Shown here: piece by piece, positions 8,790 to 17,530 of the stretch | Layout: the number at the start of each line of letters is the position of its first letter | How positions within the stretch are numbered: position 1 is the first letter of the stretch | Assembly: GCA_964590495.1 (NCBI GenBank) | Contig: CAZPWQ010000014.1 | Span: forward strand, 1-52,736 | Direction of reading: 5' to 3' | DNA: 52,736 nt | DNA from: CAZPWQ01 sp964590495 | GTDB lineage: Bacteria; Bacteroidota; Rhodothermia; Balneolales; Balneolaceae | Translations under genes and position numbers: made by a program | Notes under the pieces: model-generated | What the model saw: the letters and a program-made list of their open reading frames with translations, nothing else | Told to the model about the DNA's origin: nothing | The model's database searches: none

Positions 8790-9299
8790 ATGGAAATGGA
8801 ATATGAAGCGCTGGGACCACCAATCATTAAGATTGTTTTAGCAATATTTTTGGGAGGATTAATTGGACTTGAGCGTGAATTGGCTTCCAAACCTGCCGGT
8901 TTGCGTACGCATATGCTCGTAACCGGTGTTGCTGCATTGTTAGTGATTTTGGGTGACTTTATGATTCAACATTATGGTGAAAGCCCACATTTGCAAGCCG
9001 TCATGGCAGATCCTATACGTATAATGGAAGCGATAATTACGGGGATCAGTTTTTTGGGAGCAGGCACTATCATTTTTAGAAACAGGGAGCAAACGGTAGA
9101 GGGATTAACAACAGCCGCATCAATTCTTTTTGCATCGGCAATCGGCATGACGGTAGCTCTTGAACAGTATTTGTTGGCTCTAATGGTAACTATTCTTGTT
9201 ATGATTATACTTATGGCATTGGTTTATGCCGAAAATTTTCTCGAGTATCTGCGACAGCGGATGAATTATAAAAAAAATGAACCCAACGGTGATAGTTAG
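8790..9299 (+). CDS. MgtC/SapB family inner-membrane protein
   Basis: A 169-residue integral membrane protein with the MgtC core: an N-terminal helix, then FLGGLIGLERELASKPAGLRTHMLV (about 20-44), and further helices at about 45-60, 82-100, 105-125 and 130-150. MgtC proteins are linked to magnesium limitation and to F-type ATPase inhibition in some pathogens; the role in free-living marine bacteria is not defined. It has only the short membrane part and lacks the C-terminal ACT-like cytosolic domain of longer homologues. It is single, with about 260 bases of free DNA upstream. Confidence 0.88.
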   Translation: MEMEYEALGPPIIKIVLAIFLGGLIGLERELASKPAGLRTHMLVTGVAALLVILGDFMIQHYGESPHLQAVMADPIRIMEAIITGISFLGAGTIIFRNREQTVEGLTTAASILFASAIGMTVALEQYLLALMVTILVMIILMALVYAENFLEYLRQRMNYKKNEPNGDS

Positions 9300-9652
9300 A
9301 ATTTCCAAAATCAGCCGAAATCGGGGATGTGATGCAGCAACTCTATCCTTTTGCAACTCTGGATGATGGTATTGCCCGCGTTCCGGCATCCGGGCTCGTT
9401 TGCATTGAACATCCTGCAAGAGAATGGAAACACGTAAAACCCGGAACAGCACGGTTAAAGTGGATGGTTATCCCCAAAGTGCTAAAAAGCGTGTTATAGA
9501 GAGTTCAGATTTCGAAAAACATGCTCAATACCGGGGGAGTCGAAAAAAAACGATTTGATAGTTATATTAGGCTCAATAATTAAGACAGCCCGACAATTAT
9601 TCGTATATTAAGACGACTGTTAAAGAAATAATCAATGATTAATATTTAGGAT
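9300..9652 (+). other. Intergenic region with a possible small ORF
   Basis: A stretch of about 350 bases between mgtC and the next gene. It holds a possible 44-codon reading frame at 9424-9558 (METRKTRNSTVKVDGY..., ending RGSRKKTI), very basic and without recognised domain. An overlapping frame at 9331-9489 encodes 52 codons (MQQLYPFATLDDGIARV...). Neither has a strong ribosome site. No hairpin or promoter stands out. Either frame could be a remnant of a lost gene; I cannot decide which, if any, is translated. Confidence 0.25.
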
Positions 9653-10003
9653 ATGAACTATAAACACCGGTTTTTTTATCTTTGCAAAATTCCACTGAGT
9701 GCTGAAGGTCCTGGAGATGTGGAAATTATCACTAAAGCTGAGGATAGTGAAGATTTTCCGCGGGTCTTTAAGAAATATGAAGAGCTTCGTTCTCATGCAT
9801 TTAATGAAGATGATCTTTACAGTATAATACGTGCGGATGATATTTTTGATCTGATTCGTACCGGAAATGAGCGGGAAGCCAAGGAAGAAGCTTTCGAAAA
9901 AGCGCAGCAGGAGATTATAACGAATTTACAGCATCGTGTTATGCAGGGTGACGATTCCGATGCCGAAGCCATTCTTAAAGAAGTACATGGTGTTGAATCG
10001 TAG
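9653..10003 (+). CDS. Hypothetical acidic protein, 116 residues
   Basis: I do not recognise this protein. It has no signal peptide or membrane segment. It is acidic and helical, with a central segment FNEDDLYSIIRADDIFDLI and a charged C-terminal helix (about 75-105, GNEREAKEEAFEKAQQEI). It begins with MNYKHRFFYLCKIPL and ends 39 bases before the pseudouridine synthase, so the two may be co-transcribed. The amino-acid composition and clean frame argue that it is real. A small adaptor or regulator is possible, but nothing shows it. Confidence 0.6.
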   Translation: MNYKHRFFYLCKIPLSAEGPGDVEIITKAEDSEDFPRVFKKYEELRSHAFNEDDLYSIIRADDIFDLIRTGNEREAKEEAFEKAQQEIITNLQHRVMQGDDSDAEAILKEVHGVES

Positions 10004-10042
10004 ATTAAACCCTGTTACCAGATCTTTTGAATCAGGCAGATT

Positions 10043-10765
10043 ATGGCGGCAAAGAAGCGACCTTTTTATATTGTTGACCAGGATAAAGATCTGATTGTCG
10101 TTGACAAACCCGCCGGTTTGCTTGCCGTTTCTGTGCCCAACGGAAATCCAAAGAATCTTTTTGATATGGTTGCCGAACATCTCGGCAAGCATGGGGTGAG
10201 GGTAGGTTGTGTTCATCGTATTGACCGTTATACAAGCGGATTGATGGTTTTTGCAAAAAACAAAAAAGCCTATGATCATCTGTTTGAGCAATTCCGGGAA
10301 CATAAACCCAAACGTACCTACCTTGCTATTGTACGCGGAATAATAGAAGAGGATGAAGGAATACTTGAGCATCATCTCAAACTTATTAAAAAAGGCTTTC
10401 GCAATGTGGTAACTGATCCCAATGACAAGGAGGCTACTCCCGCCCGCCTCTCATTCAGAGTAAAAGAGCGGTTCCATTCAACCACAATGGTCGAGGCCTG
10501 CCTGGATACCGGACTAAAAAATCAAATCCGGGTACAGTTTGAAGATATCGGTCATCAGCTTGTTGGCGACCAGCATTATGCTGAAGAGGAGAAAGCTGAG
10601 CCGTTAATTAATCGCCAGGCCCTTCATGCGTACCGGTTAAAGTTTGAGCACCCGCGGACAGGGCGGATGGTTGAGTATGAAGCCAAAATCCCACCCGATA
10701 TGCTTCGGCTCATTGATCATTATCGCTGGGAAAATGAAACGAAAAGCAGTCAAAGCCCGAATTAA
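10043..10765 (+). CDS. RluA-family pseudouridine synthase
   Basis: A 240-residue RNA pseudouridine synthase. It shows DLIVVDKPAGLLAV (about 15-28), the catalytic motif HRIDRYTSGLMVFAKN (about 58-73; the aspartate after HRI is the nucleophile) and the later LKNQIRVQF / DIGHQLVGDQHY segments (about 168-190). It has no S4 domain at the N-terminus, so it belongs to the short RluA branch acting on rRNA or tRNA uridines. The exact target cannot be told. A strong intrinsic terminator lies about 100 bases downstream. Confidence 0.93.
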   Translation: MAAKKRPFYIVDQDKDLIVVDKPAGLLAVSVPNGNPKNLFDMVAEHLGKHGVRVGCVHRIDRYTSGLMVFAKNKKAYDHLFEQFREHKPKRTYLAIVRGIIEEDEGILEHHLKLIKKGFRNVVTDPNDKEATPARLSFRVKERFHSTTMVEACLDTGLKNQIRVQFEDIGHQLVGDQHYAEEEKAEPLINRQALHAYRLKFEHPRTGRMVEYEAKIPPDMLRLIDHYRWENETKSSQSPN

Positions 10766-10868
10766 TCACCGGTTTACCACCAAGTAATTTACTACACTAA
10801 GTGTTCCTGGCATCTTGCCTCGAGATAAGAGAAAATAATTCACTCAGCATTCTTAATACCTTGTGCCG

Positions 10869-10902
10869 GAAGACCACATTTATCATGTAGTCTTCTTTTT
10901 TT
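10869..10902 (+). terminator. Intrinsic terminator after the pseudouridine synthase
   Basis: The hairpin has stem GAAGAC (10869-10874) pairing with GTCTTC (10890-10895), extended by ACAT/ATGT inside a C/A mismatch, with loop TTATC. It is followed directly by seven T. It ends transcription of the rluA-like gene before the MscS gene. Confidence 0.88.
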
Positions 10903-10980
10903 ATTATTAATATGGTAATTAGCCTTTTTGTACTTCAGTAGACCAAATTGTCTGACTGGAGAAATATTGATTTCAAACTT

Positions 10981-11808
10981 ATGAATTTACCTGTTATGGA
11001 TATCGAACAAATTGAGTTATTGTTTATCGAATACGGACTCAGCGTAGTTGGTGCAATCATTATTTTAGTTATCGGATTGACAGCGGCAAAATGGATTGCC
11101 CGCCGTACAGAACAATATTTAAAACGTACCGATAAAGTTGATGATACACTGACTCCATTATTTGCTAAGATTGTAAAGATACTGATAATTATTTTTACTG
11201 TTCTGGCAGTATTAAATCAGTTCGGAGTTCAAACGGCAAGTATCGTAGCCTTACTGGGTGCAATAGGGCTGGCTATAGGTCTCGCCATGCAGGGTACGTT
11301 GAGTAATATTGCATCGGGCGTTATGCTTTTGACGCTTCGACCGTTTCATGTCGGTGAAGCGGTAAATATAAGCGGCACAGTTGGAGTTATAGACGAAATC
11401 GGACTGTTTGTCACCCAATTGCATACATTTGATAACATTGCCGTTACAATGCCGAATTCACAGATCTGGAGCAGCAAGATTGAGAATTTTTCCCGTAATC
11501 CAACCCGCCGAGTGAACCTTGAATTCGGAATAGCATATGATGACGACATCGATAAAGCGATGAGAGTTGTAAATGAAGTCTTGAGTCAGGATGAACGGGT
11601 TATGACAGAACCGAAACCATTGGTCGCAGTTAATGGACTGGGGGATAATTCTGTATTAATCCGGGTATGGCCCTGGACCGAGACCGCAAATTTCTGGCCC
11701 CTTCGTTACGATTTGATCAAACGTATAAAAGAGCGATTTGATGAGGAAGATATCTCTTTTCCTTTTCCTCAAAGAGATGTTCATCTGGTTAAAGAAGAGA
11801 ACCAATAG
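10981..11808 (+). CDS. Small-conductance mechanosensitive channel, MscS family
   Basis: A membrane channel of about 275 residues that opens under membrane tension to release osmolytes. Counting from the ATG at 10981, it has three membrane helices (about 12-38, 60-80, 83-120). The pore-lining helix GAIGLAIGLAMQGTLSNIASG is rich in G and A as in MscS, followed by the beta domain with RPFHVGEAV and MPNSQIWSSKIENFSR. A frame extends upstream to a TTG at 10948, but I prefer the ATG at 10981 (MNLPVMDIEQ); the ATG at 10996 is also possible. It is single, between a terminator and a long spacer. Confidence 0.92.
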   Translation: MNLPVMDIEQIELLFIEYGLSVVGAIIILVIGLTAAKWIARRTEQYLKRTDKVDDTLTPLFAKIVKILIIIFTVLAVLNQFGVQTASIVALLGAIGLAIGLAMQGTLSNIASGVMLLTLRPFHVGEAVNISGTVGVIDEIGLFVTQLHTFDNIAVTMPNSQIWSSKIENFSRNPTRRVNLEFGIAYDDDIDKAMRVVNEVLSQDERVMTEPKPLVAVNGLGDNSVLIRVWPWTETANFWPLRYDLIKRIKERFDEEDISFPFPQRDVHLVKEENQ

Positions 11809-12197
11809 TTGTATACGGTGAGACCAAAGCCGGCAGGTTATGTTGTAAAGAGAACGGAATTTTCCAGCCGGATTTCTGAGTAATACTTTTATATCCACAG
11901 GAGCTGCACAGGCTCATCGATTTTAAATGCGGTAAAAGTAAAAATCAATTTGCAAATTTATTTTCTATAGCATCAGAGAATAAATTTTAAAGCAGTCAAT
12001 ATTTATGCTACGGATGCTCTTAACGGATATAAAGGTGTTTTTGGGCTTGTTTTTTTGTTTAAGTAAGATTCTTGAATAGAAATCCTGACTGATTGTAATA
12101 AGTTGCTTAGAAATATTATCTTGCTTTAAACTATCACCTTAAAAAAGTTGTAATAAGAATTCCCAAGCGCTATAACGAAGTTCCCGTGATTACAATT
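11809..12197. other. AT-rich intergenic region, likely promoter of the DUF349 gene
   Basis: This stretch of about 390 bases has no convincing reading frame. It is AT-rich towards the right, with tracts such as the G-C-T-T-G-T8 block near 12050, and presumably carries the promoter of the large DUF349 gene. I could not fix -33 or -7 elements with confidence, and I see no repeat or hairpin of note. Confidence 0.4.
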
Positions 12198-14279
12198 ATG
12201 GAAGACCAAAAAACAACATCCGAGTATTTATTTGAGGATGATTACTCTTTTCTGAATCAGGAGGAAGAACTTTTTCTGAAGAAAGGTGCCCATCATGAAC
12301 AACGAAAAATAGGCAAGGTGAATCCCGATGATCTGGAAGAGAAGTTAGCCGGATATCGCAAAGCTTATGAGGAGTTAAAGGAAAAGGTACGGGAACTGGA
12401 AGAAATCAAGGAACCAGCTGAAAATCAGATTCGACAACTGGAGAAAGAAATTAATACAGCCAAGGCTGTTGGTAATTTTGATAAGCTTTTGTCGACACTT
12501 AAAGATCTTAAAAAGAGTACAGATTCCGGTGAAGAAGAGCAAGAAGATGAAAAAGACGAGTCGGGAGCTGAGCAAGAAAATGAGATGGCAGAAGAGGTCG
12601 AAGAGGACCCTGAAAAATATTACCGGGATATTGTCAAAAAAGCGACAGAGCTTTCCAAACAGAGTGACTGGCCTTATGTAGCTATGGAATTGGATAATCT
12701 CAGCCATCAATGGTCTGATGGTCCTGATCTGGAATCCGATAATGTTAAAAAGCTCTTTCAGAAATTTAACAGGGCTGTAGAAACTTTCGAAAAGCGTAAG
12801 GAAGAGCATTATGAAAAGCTAAATAATCAGAAAAGAGAAAACCTTGAAAAGAAGCAAAATCTGTTGGAAAAGCTCGAAAAAATTGTCTCTGAAAAAAAAT
12901 GGAGCGCAACCGGGCAGATAAACAATATCAAAGGACAGTGGAATTCAACAGGGATTCTGCCATCGGATAAAGGCGATGATCTGGACAAAAAGTTTAATGA
13001 ATTGATTAAGGTTTTTAATGATCACAAAGTTGATCGGTTGGTACAACAGCGCCAGAAAGAGGAAGATAATCTGATGCTGAAGCTTGTTGTGCTCGAAAAG
13101 ATGGAGAAAATAGCCGGATCAATCGATGAAGATACAAGTTCCTGGAAAAAAGTTGACGAAGATTTTGATGATCTGACAAAGCAGTGGAAGAAAATCGGGC
13201 GTGTTCCAAAAGAGAAAGCCAATGAAGTATGGGAACGATATAAAAATGCCCAGGATGAATATTACGACCGCAAATATAAATTTGATAAGAAGCATCAAAA
13301 TAAGGTTGACAAATTCTACGGAAAGAAAGAGCAGATCTGCAAAGAGGCTGAAGCCCTTTTAGAGGAAGAAGATCTGGCGTCGGCTGCACGGGATATCAAC
13401 AAATTACACCGTCGCTGGAAAAAAATCGGAAATTTACCACAGCGGGCTGAAGATGAATTATGGTCGCGTTTCAAAGCGGCAACGGATGCTTTTAATAAGC
13501 GAAAGTCTGAAAACAGTGATAAAATTCAGCAACAGGAAGAAGAGCATTATCAGCAGAAGCTTGACCTTATTGAAAAGGCTGAAGAAGTTAAGACTACAGA
13601 CAACTGGGATAAAGGACATCAGGCAATGCAGAACCTGATGCAGAGATGGAAGGAGATTGGGCCGGTTCCGCGGAAAAAATCGAATAAAATATGGAAAAAG
13701 TTTAAAGGGGCGATGGATGAATTTTATGATCGCCGCCGCGAACATTTTAAAAAAGTGAAAAAGCAGAGGAAAGGTAATCTCAAAGAGAAACAGGAGATAC
13801 TGGAAAAGTTACAGGAACTCGGTCAGCATGAGGATCCCATTGAAGCTGTAAATATTGCCAAACCGCTGCAGGAAAAATTTAAAGAAGCCGGTTATGTTCC
13901 TATTAAGAAGAAGAATAAAATATGGAAGCAGTATAGAAAAGCCTGTGATGTGATCTATGATCGTTTCCGTGCTGCAAAATCCGGAGATAAATTCGACCAG
14001 GAGCTGGCAAAAGCAGAACTTGATAATGATGATCGTAAAAAAATTCAAAAATTGCGGAGCGAGTTCAAAAAGGTGGAAAAAAGTGTTCGATCACTCGAGG
14101 AGGAAGTTCTTCAGTACAAAGAGTCAAAAACTTATTTTAAACCATCAGGAGATGATAACAGCCTGATAAATGAGATCAATGAAAAAATCGAGAAGACCCA
14201 GCAAAAGCTTGAGGAAAAGCAGGATAAGCTGGATTCACTGACAGAAGAGATGGAGGAGATACGTTTGCAGTCTGAATAA
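12198..14279 (+). CDS. Large charged DUF349 repeat protein
   Basis: A protein of about 693 residues, very rich in K and E, with no signal or membrane segment. Counting from the ATG at 12198 it has an acidic coiled coil (about 45-140), then six DUF349-like units. Each unit ends in a variant of Q-W-K-x-I-G-x-V-P: HQWSDG, QWNSTGILP, QWKKIGRVP, RRWKKIGNLP, QRWKEIGPVP and KFKEAGYVP. A final coiled coil follows (about 610-693). DUF349 proteins occur widely in Bacteroidota, and their function is unclear. A frame continues to a GTG at 12186, but ATG 12198 (MEDQKTTSEYLFEDDY) is the better start. It is a single gene with its own spacer. Confidence 0.88.
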   Translation: MEDQKTTSEYLFEDDYSFLNQEEELFLKKGAHHEQRKIGKVNPDDLEEKLAGYRKAYEELKEKVRELEEIKEPAENQIRQLEKEINTAKAVGNFDKLLSTLKDLKKSTDSGEEEQEDEKDESGAEQENEMAEEVEEDPEKYYRDIVKKATELSKQSDWPYVAMELDNLSHQWSDGPDLESDNVKKLFQKFNRAVETFEKRKEEHYEKLNNQKRENLEKKQNLLEKLEKIVSEKKWSATGQINNIKGQWNSTGILPSDKGDDLDKKFNELIKVFNDHKVDRLVQQRQKEEDNLMLKLVVLEKMEKIAGSIDEDTSSWKKVDEDFDDLTKQWKKIGRVPKEKANEVWERYKNAQDEYYDRKYKFDKKHQNKVDKFYGKKEQICKEAEALLEEEDLASAARDINKLHRRWKKIGNLPQRAEDELWSRFKAATDAFNKRKSENSDKIQQQEEEHYQQKLDLIEKAEEVKTTDNWDKGHQAMQNLMQRWKEIGPVPRKKSNKIWKKFKGAMDEFYDRRREHFKKVKKQRKGNLKEKQEILEKLQELGQHEDPIEAVNIAKPLQEKFKEAGYVPIKKKNKIWKQYRKACDVIYDRFRAAKSGDKFDQELAKAELDNDDRKKIQKLRSEFKKVEKSVRSLEEEVLQYKESKTYFKPSGDDNSLINEINEKIEKTQQKLEEKQDKLDSLTEEMEEIRLQSE

Positions 14280-14406
14280 GATAAAATATTTATAATTTGT
14301 ATTTCTAACAGTATTTCAGATAATTAACCATTTATGAGGTTCTAATTTCAGTTGCTATTAAATGATCTCTCCTTCACAATTGGGATATCCATTTAGATAA
14401 ATATTT

Positions 14407-15273
14407 ATGGGGGAAAAGAACAGCGGGATTACAATCACTTTTTGGGGGGTACGTGGTTCTACACCATGTGCAAATAAAGAGAATATGGAATTTGGGGGGA
14501 ATACAACCTGTATGCAGGTTGATATACCTGAATCTGATCAAATTTTAATACTGGACAGTGGCACCGGGATCCGTAATCTGGGAAATCAACTTGTTAAAAC
14601 TCAAAAAAAGATAAGCGGCCGGATTTTTATCACCCATCCCCACTGGGATCATATCCAGGGCTTTCCTTTTTTTAAACCGATATATGGTTCGACAAATCAT
14701 TTTGAGATCCATATGCCGCCACAGATAAATGGCGGGTGTAAAGAAATTCTGTCGGGGCATTTGACTAAAACTTTTTTCCCGGTAACACTGGAAATGATTG
14801 ACGCCAACCTTGTTTATATTACTCAGGAAGAAGAAAAAACGGCATATGAAGGGTATGAGATAGAATTTATGTTGGCCAATCACACTATCAATACGGCAAT
14901 TTATAAAATCCATTTAGATGGAAAGCAAATAGTGTTTTGTCCTGATAATGAATTAAATCCAATCGATGAAAAATCAAACGCTTATTTCTATAAACAACTG
15001 AAAAGTTTTTTTCTGGATGTGGATGTACTGGTGCATGATGCTCAGTACGACAGATTTTCTTATAAAAATAAACGCGGCTGGGGACATTCTGCCTGGGAAG
15101 ATGTCGTTGATTTTGCCATGCGTTCAAGAGTGCGAAACTTATTTCTGACACATCACGATCCGGATTCCTGTGACGAAAAGCTGCAAAATCTCGAAAATAA
15201 GCTGCAGGAAAAATTCAAGGACAGCTTTGAATCTATACAACTTGCGAAAGAAGGTGAAAGTATTTCCATTTGA
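14407..15273 (+). CDS. Metallo-beta-lactamase-fold hydrolase
   Basis: A 288-residue cytosolic MBL-fold protein. It begins with ITITFWGVRGSTPC and GGNTTCMQV, as in the phosphodiesterase-like branch related to PhnP and RNase Z. The metal motif is THPHWDH (H77, H79, D81, H82), and further ligand candidates are LVHDAQYD and the C-terminal LFLTHHDPD. This branch includes proteins fused to signalling domains and cyclic-nucleotide phosphodiesterases; here it stands alone. The substrate is unknown. It is convergent with the small outer-membrane-type gene at 15299. Confidence 0.87.
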   Translation: MGEKNSGITITFWGVRGSTPCANKENMEFGGNTTCMQVDIPESDQILILDSGTGIRNLGNQLVKTQKKISGRIFITHPHWDHIQGFPFFKPIYGSTNHFEIHMPPQINGGCKEILSGHLTKTFFPVTLEMIDANLVYITQEEEKTAYEGYEIEFMLANHTINTAIYKIHLDGKQIVFCPDNELNPIDEKSNAYFYKQLKSFFLDVDVLVHDAQYDRFSYKNKRGWGHSAWEDVVDFAMRSRVRNLFLTHHDPDSCDEKLQNLENKLQEKFKDSFESIQLAKEGESISI

Positions 15274-15298
15274 TCAGGTGGTTATTTGTAGAATTATA

Positions 15299-15772
15299 TT
15301 ACAGATATACTCTTACACCTACCCCCCCATTGACGTCAAAATCGGTTGATGGAATCAGATTAACAACGGGGGCTATCTCAAAAAACAGACCTATCGGTGA
15401 TTCTTCAAAAAGATAGTTGATACCAAGTGGAATCCTTGCACCTAAAACAGCATCGTTTTCTGCGAAGACTACCCGCCCTCCAATTCCGTAATACACTGGC
15501 AGCCATCCCTGTTCCAGATCTTCAAAAACTCCAAAACGGTGCCATAGATAATCGCCATGAATACTAACGGCATCGTGGCGGCCGATAGACCAGGCAAGAC
15601 CCACATCAAATGCATTTGTACTGCTCGTCCATGATTTTAAACTAAGTCCGGTCGGTTCTCCGATTATAAATCCGACACCGGTTTTTCTTTCATGGTCCTG
15701 TGCCAGTAAGGTAGAATTGATTATCAACAAGGATAAACCAGAGAGTAAACTCACTACAAGCAACTTTTTCAT
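15299..15772 (-). CDS. Small exported beta-barrel-like protein (DUF3996/BAPKO-like)
   Basis: A 157-residue exported protein with a clear signal peptide (MKKLLVVSLLSGLSLLII ... LLAQ, about residues 1-25). The mature part begins GVGFIIGEPTGLSLKSW, a pattern I associate with DUF3996/BAPKO_0422-type small outer-membrane proteins, and continues with alternating hydrophobic beta-strands ending in VGVRVYL. A small beta-barrel in the outer membrane is likely. Function unknown. It is convergent with the MBL hydrolase, and divergent from the arsenosugar cluster that begins at 15927. Confidence 0.65.
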   Translation of the reverse strand: MKKLLVVSLLSGLSLLIINSTLLAQDHERKTGVGFIIGEPTGLSLKSWTSSTNAFDVGLAWSIGRHDAVSIHGDYLWHRFGVFEDLEQGWLPVYYGIGGRVVFAENDAVLGARIPLGINYLFEESPIGLFFEIAPVVNLIPSTDFDVNGGVGVRVYL

Positions 15773-15926
15773 GTCGAATTAAATATTTTTTTGTAAGAAT
15801 ATTTGTTGGAAGAGTGTCTATTAAAGCTAAAACAGCTGTAAAAGTTCCATTATTTAACATCGGTTGAATTTAATACGATATTGTATCTTCTCAGCAAGTA
15901 TAACAGACAAAAATAAGATTGTTACT

Positions 15927-16262
15927 ATGGAAAAAAGTTATTACAACCCGGAAGACCTTAAGAAATTTGGTGATGTCGAAGAATTTCAACCTGAGCTGGC
16001 TAAGAAATTTTTTGATTATTATGGTTCTGTATTTGAAGAGGGCGCATTATCGGCCCGTGAAAAAGCATTAATAGCTTTAGCTGTTTCTCACGTTGTCCAG
16101 TGTCCCTATTGCATAGATTCATTTACAGACCAGAGCCTCGAGAAGGGAGCCAGTGAAGAACAGATGATGGAAGCAGTACATGTGGCTACAGCTATCCGGG
16201 GCGGCGCTTCTTTGGTTCACGGAGTGCAAATGATGAATAAAGTTAAAGGTTTAAGCATGTAA
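15927..16262 (+). CDS. Arsenosugar biosynthesis-associated peroxidase-like protein (CMD family)
   Basis: A 111-residue protein of the carboxymuconolactone decarboxylase/AhpD family, of the subgroup found beside arsS. It shows ALSAREKALIALAVSHVVQ and the CxxC of QCPYCIDSF (C59, C62), then EAVHVATAIRGGASLVHGVQ. The CxxC suggests thiol redox or peroxidase chemistry. The frame runs back to a TTG at 15864, but the ATG at 15927 (MEKSYYNPEDLKKFG) matches the family start. A small AT hairpin (16275-16293) separates it from arsS, and the two are surely one unit. Confidence 0.9.
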   Translation: MEKSYYNPEDLKKFGDVEEFQPELAKKFFDYYGSVFEEGALSAREKALIALAVSHVVQCPYCIDSFTDQSLEKGASEEQMMEAVHVATAIRGGASLVHGVQMMNKVKGLSM

Positions 16263-16326
16263 TCAAATGAACAATTATCAATGAAAAATTGATAGAAAAT
16301 CCAGTATAATCTGCTAGTATTCAAAT

Positions 16327-17379
16327 ATGATTAAAACACTTAAAACCACAAGTCATAAGCTATCCGACCCTTCCTATCAGCTGGAAGTTTTAAATAACCA
16401 TTCTAAAACGCTTCGGCAGCAGCCGAAATTTGCTGATAAGCTGAAAGAAATCGACCTCTACCCGCTGAAACCAACCGGTATAGAGATCTTTCAAATGAAT
16501 GTAGGTTATATGTGTAATATGACCTGCAAACACTGCCATGTGGATGCAGGACCGGATCGAACCGAAATTATGACCAGAGAGACATTCGAGTATTGTTTAA
16601 ATGCTCTGAAAAATTCTGATGTTCATACGGTAGATTTAACGGGAGGGGCACCCGAGATGAATCCCCATTTCAGGTGGTTTGTTGAGGAAGTTTCAAAACT
16701 GGATAAAAAAATAATTGTGCGTTCGAATCTTACCATATTGACAACCGCCCCGAAATACCGTTCTTTACCGGAATTCTTTGCCCGTCATGGAGTGGAGGTA
16801 ACCTGTTCTCTTCCATTTTATAATAAATCAAGAACCGATCGGCAGCGGGGTGAAGGTACCTATGATAAGTCTATCGAAGCCTTAAAGAAACTGAACCAGC
16901 TGGGATATGGGAAAAAAGACACAAACCTGGAATTAAACCTGGTATACAATCCGGTTGGAGCATTTTTGCCGGGAGGACAGGAGGCACTCGAGCGGGATTT
17001 CAAGCGTCAGCTCAATCGAAAGCATGAGATTACGTTTAATAACTTATATACGATAACTAATCTTCCAATCAGCCGCTTTCTTAATTTTTTATTGGAATCC
17101 GGTAACCTGGAAGAATATATGGAGCGGCTTGTAACTGCTTTTAATCCGGCAGCCGCAGAAGGAGTCATGTGCCGGGATACAATATCCATCGGTTGGGACG
17201 GTACGTTGTACGATTGTGATTTTAACCAGATGCTGGAAATGCCGGTCGAGGAATCGTCTCCCGGACATATAAGCGAATGGAATGAGTCTTTACTGAACGA
17301 CCGGGAAATACGAATTAACCAACATTGTTTCGGATGCACGGCCGGAGCCGGAAGCAGCTGCGGCGGAGAAACTGCCTGA
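16327..17379 (+). CDS. arsS: Arsenosugar biosynthesis radical SAM protein ArsS
   Basis: A 350-residue radical SAM enzyme. The iron-sulfur/SAM motif is YMCNMTCKHCHVD (C63, C67, C70), followed by VDLTGGAPEMNPHFRWFVEE, the SAM-binding GGAPE-type segment. The C-terminal domain ends CFGCTAGAGSSCGGETA, the cysteine-rich tail of the ArsS/DUF3641 family. ArsS transfers an adenosyl group to dimethylarsenite to make the 5'-deoxyadenosyl precursor of oxo-arsenosugars. Some family members carry selenocysteine; this one uses ordinary cysteine codons. The two glycosyltransferases downstream fit the next steps. The arsM methyltransferase usually found in the pathway is not in the window. Confidence 0.93.
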   Translation: MIKTLKTTSHKLSDPSYQLEVLNNHSKTLRQQPKFADKLKEIDLYPLKPTGIEIFQMNVGYMCNMTCKHCHVDAGPDRTEIMTRETFEYCLNALKNSDVHTVDLTGGAPEMNPHFRWFVEEVSKLDKKIIVRSNLTILTTAPKYRSLPEFFARHGVEVTCSLPFYNKSRTDRQRGEGTYDKSIEALKKLNQLGYGKKDTNLELNLVYNPVGAFLPGGQEALERDFKRQLNRKHEITFNNLYTITNLPISRFLNFLLESGNLEEYMERLVTAFNPAAAEGVMCRDTISIGWDGTLYDCDFNQMLEMPVEESSPGHISEWNESLLNDREIRINQHCFGCTAGAGSSCGGETA

Positions 17380-17397
17380 AAATGGTGATAAGGGTAT

Positions 17398-17496
17398 GAG
17401 GAAATAAGGAGATAAGGGTATAGGGGTATAAGGGGAACAGGTTCAGGTGGAATTTTTGGACTTTTGAAGTCTTATATCCTTATTACCTTATACCTC
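17398..17496. repeat. Imperfect inverted repeat of ATAAGG-rich DNA
   Basis: Between arsS and the first glycosyltransferase, a G/A-rich arm (17398-17423) built of repeats of ATAAGG and GGGTATA is mirrored by a C/T-rich arm (17471-17496). The two pair at about 20 of 24 positions around a loop of about 47 bases. It could be a transcript stem-loop that tunes downstream expression, or a decayed mobile repeat. No T-run follows, so it is not a plain terminator. Confidence 0.5.
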
Positions 17497-17530
17497 AAAT
17501 TTTTAAATAGTGATAGATTGATTCATTAAA

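Noticed and set aside
15299..15772. Small outer-membrane-type gene as part of the arsenosugar cluster
   Set aside because: It is on the opposite strand and no family link to arsenic is known.
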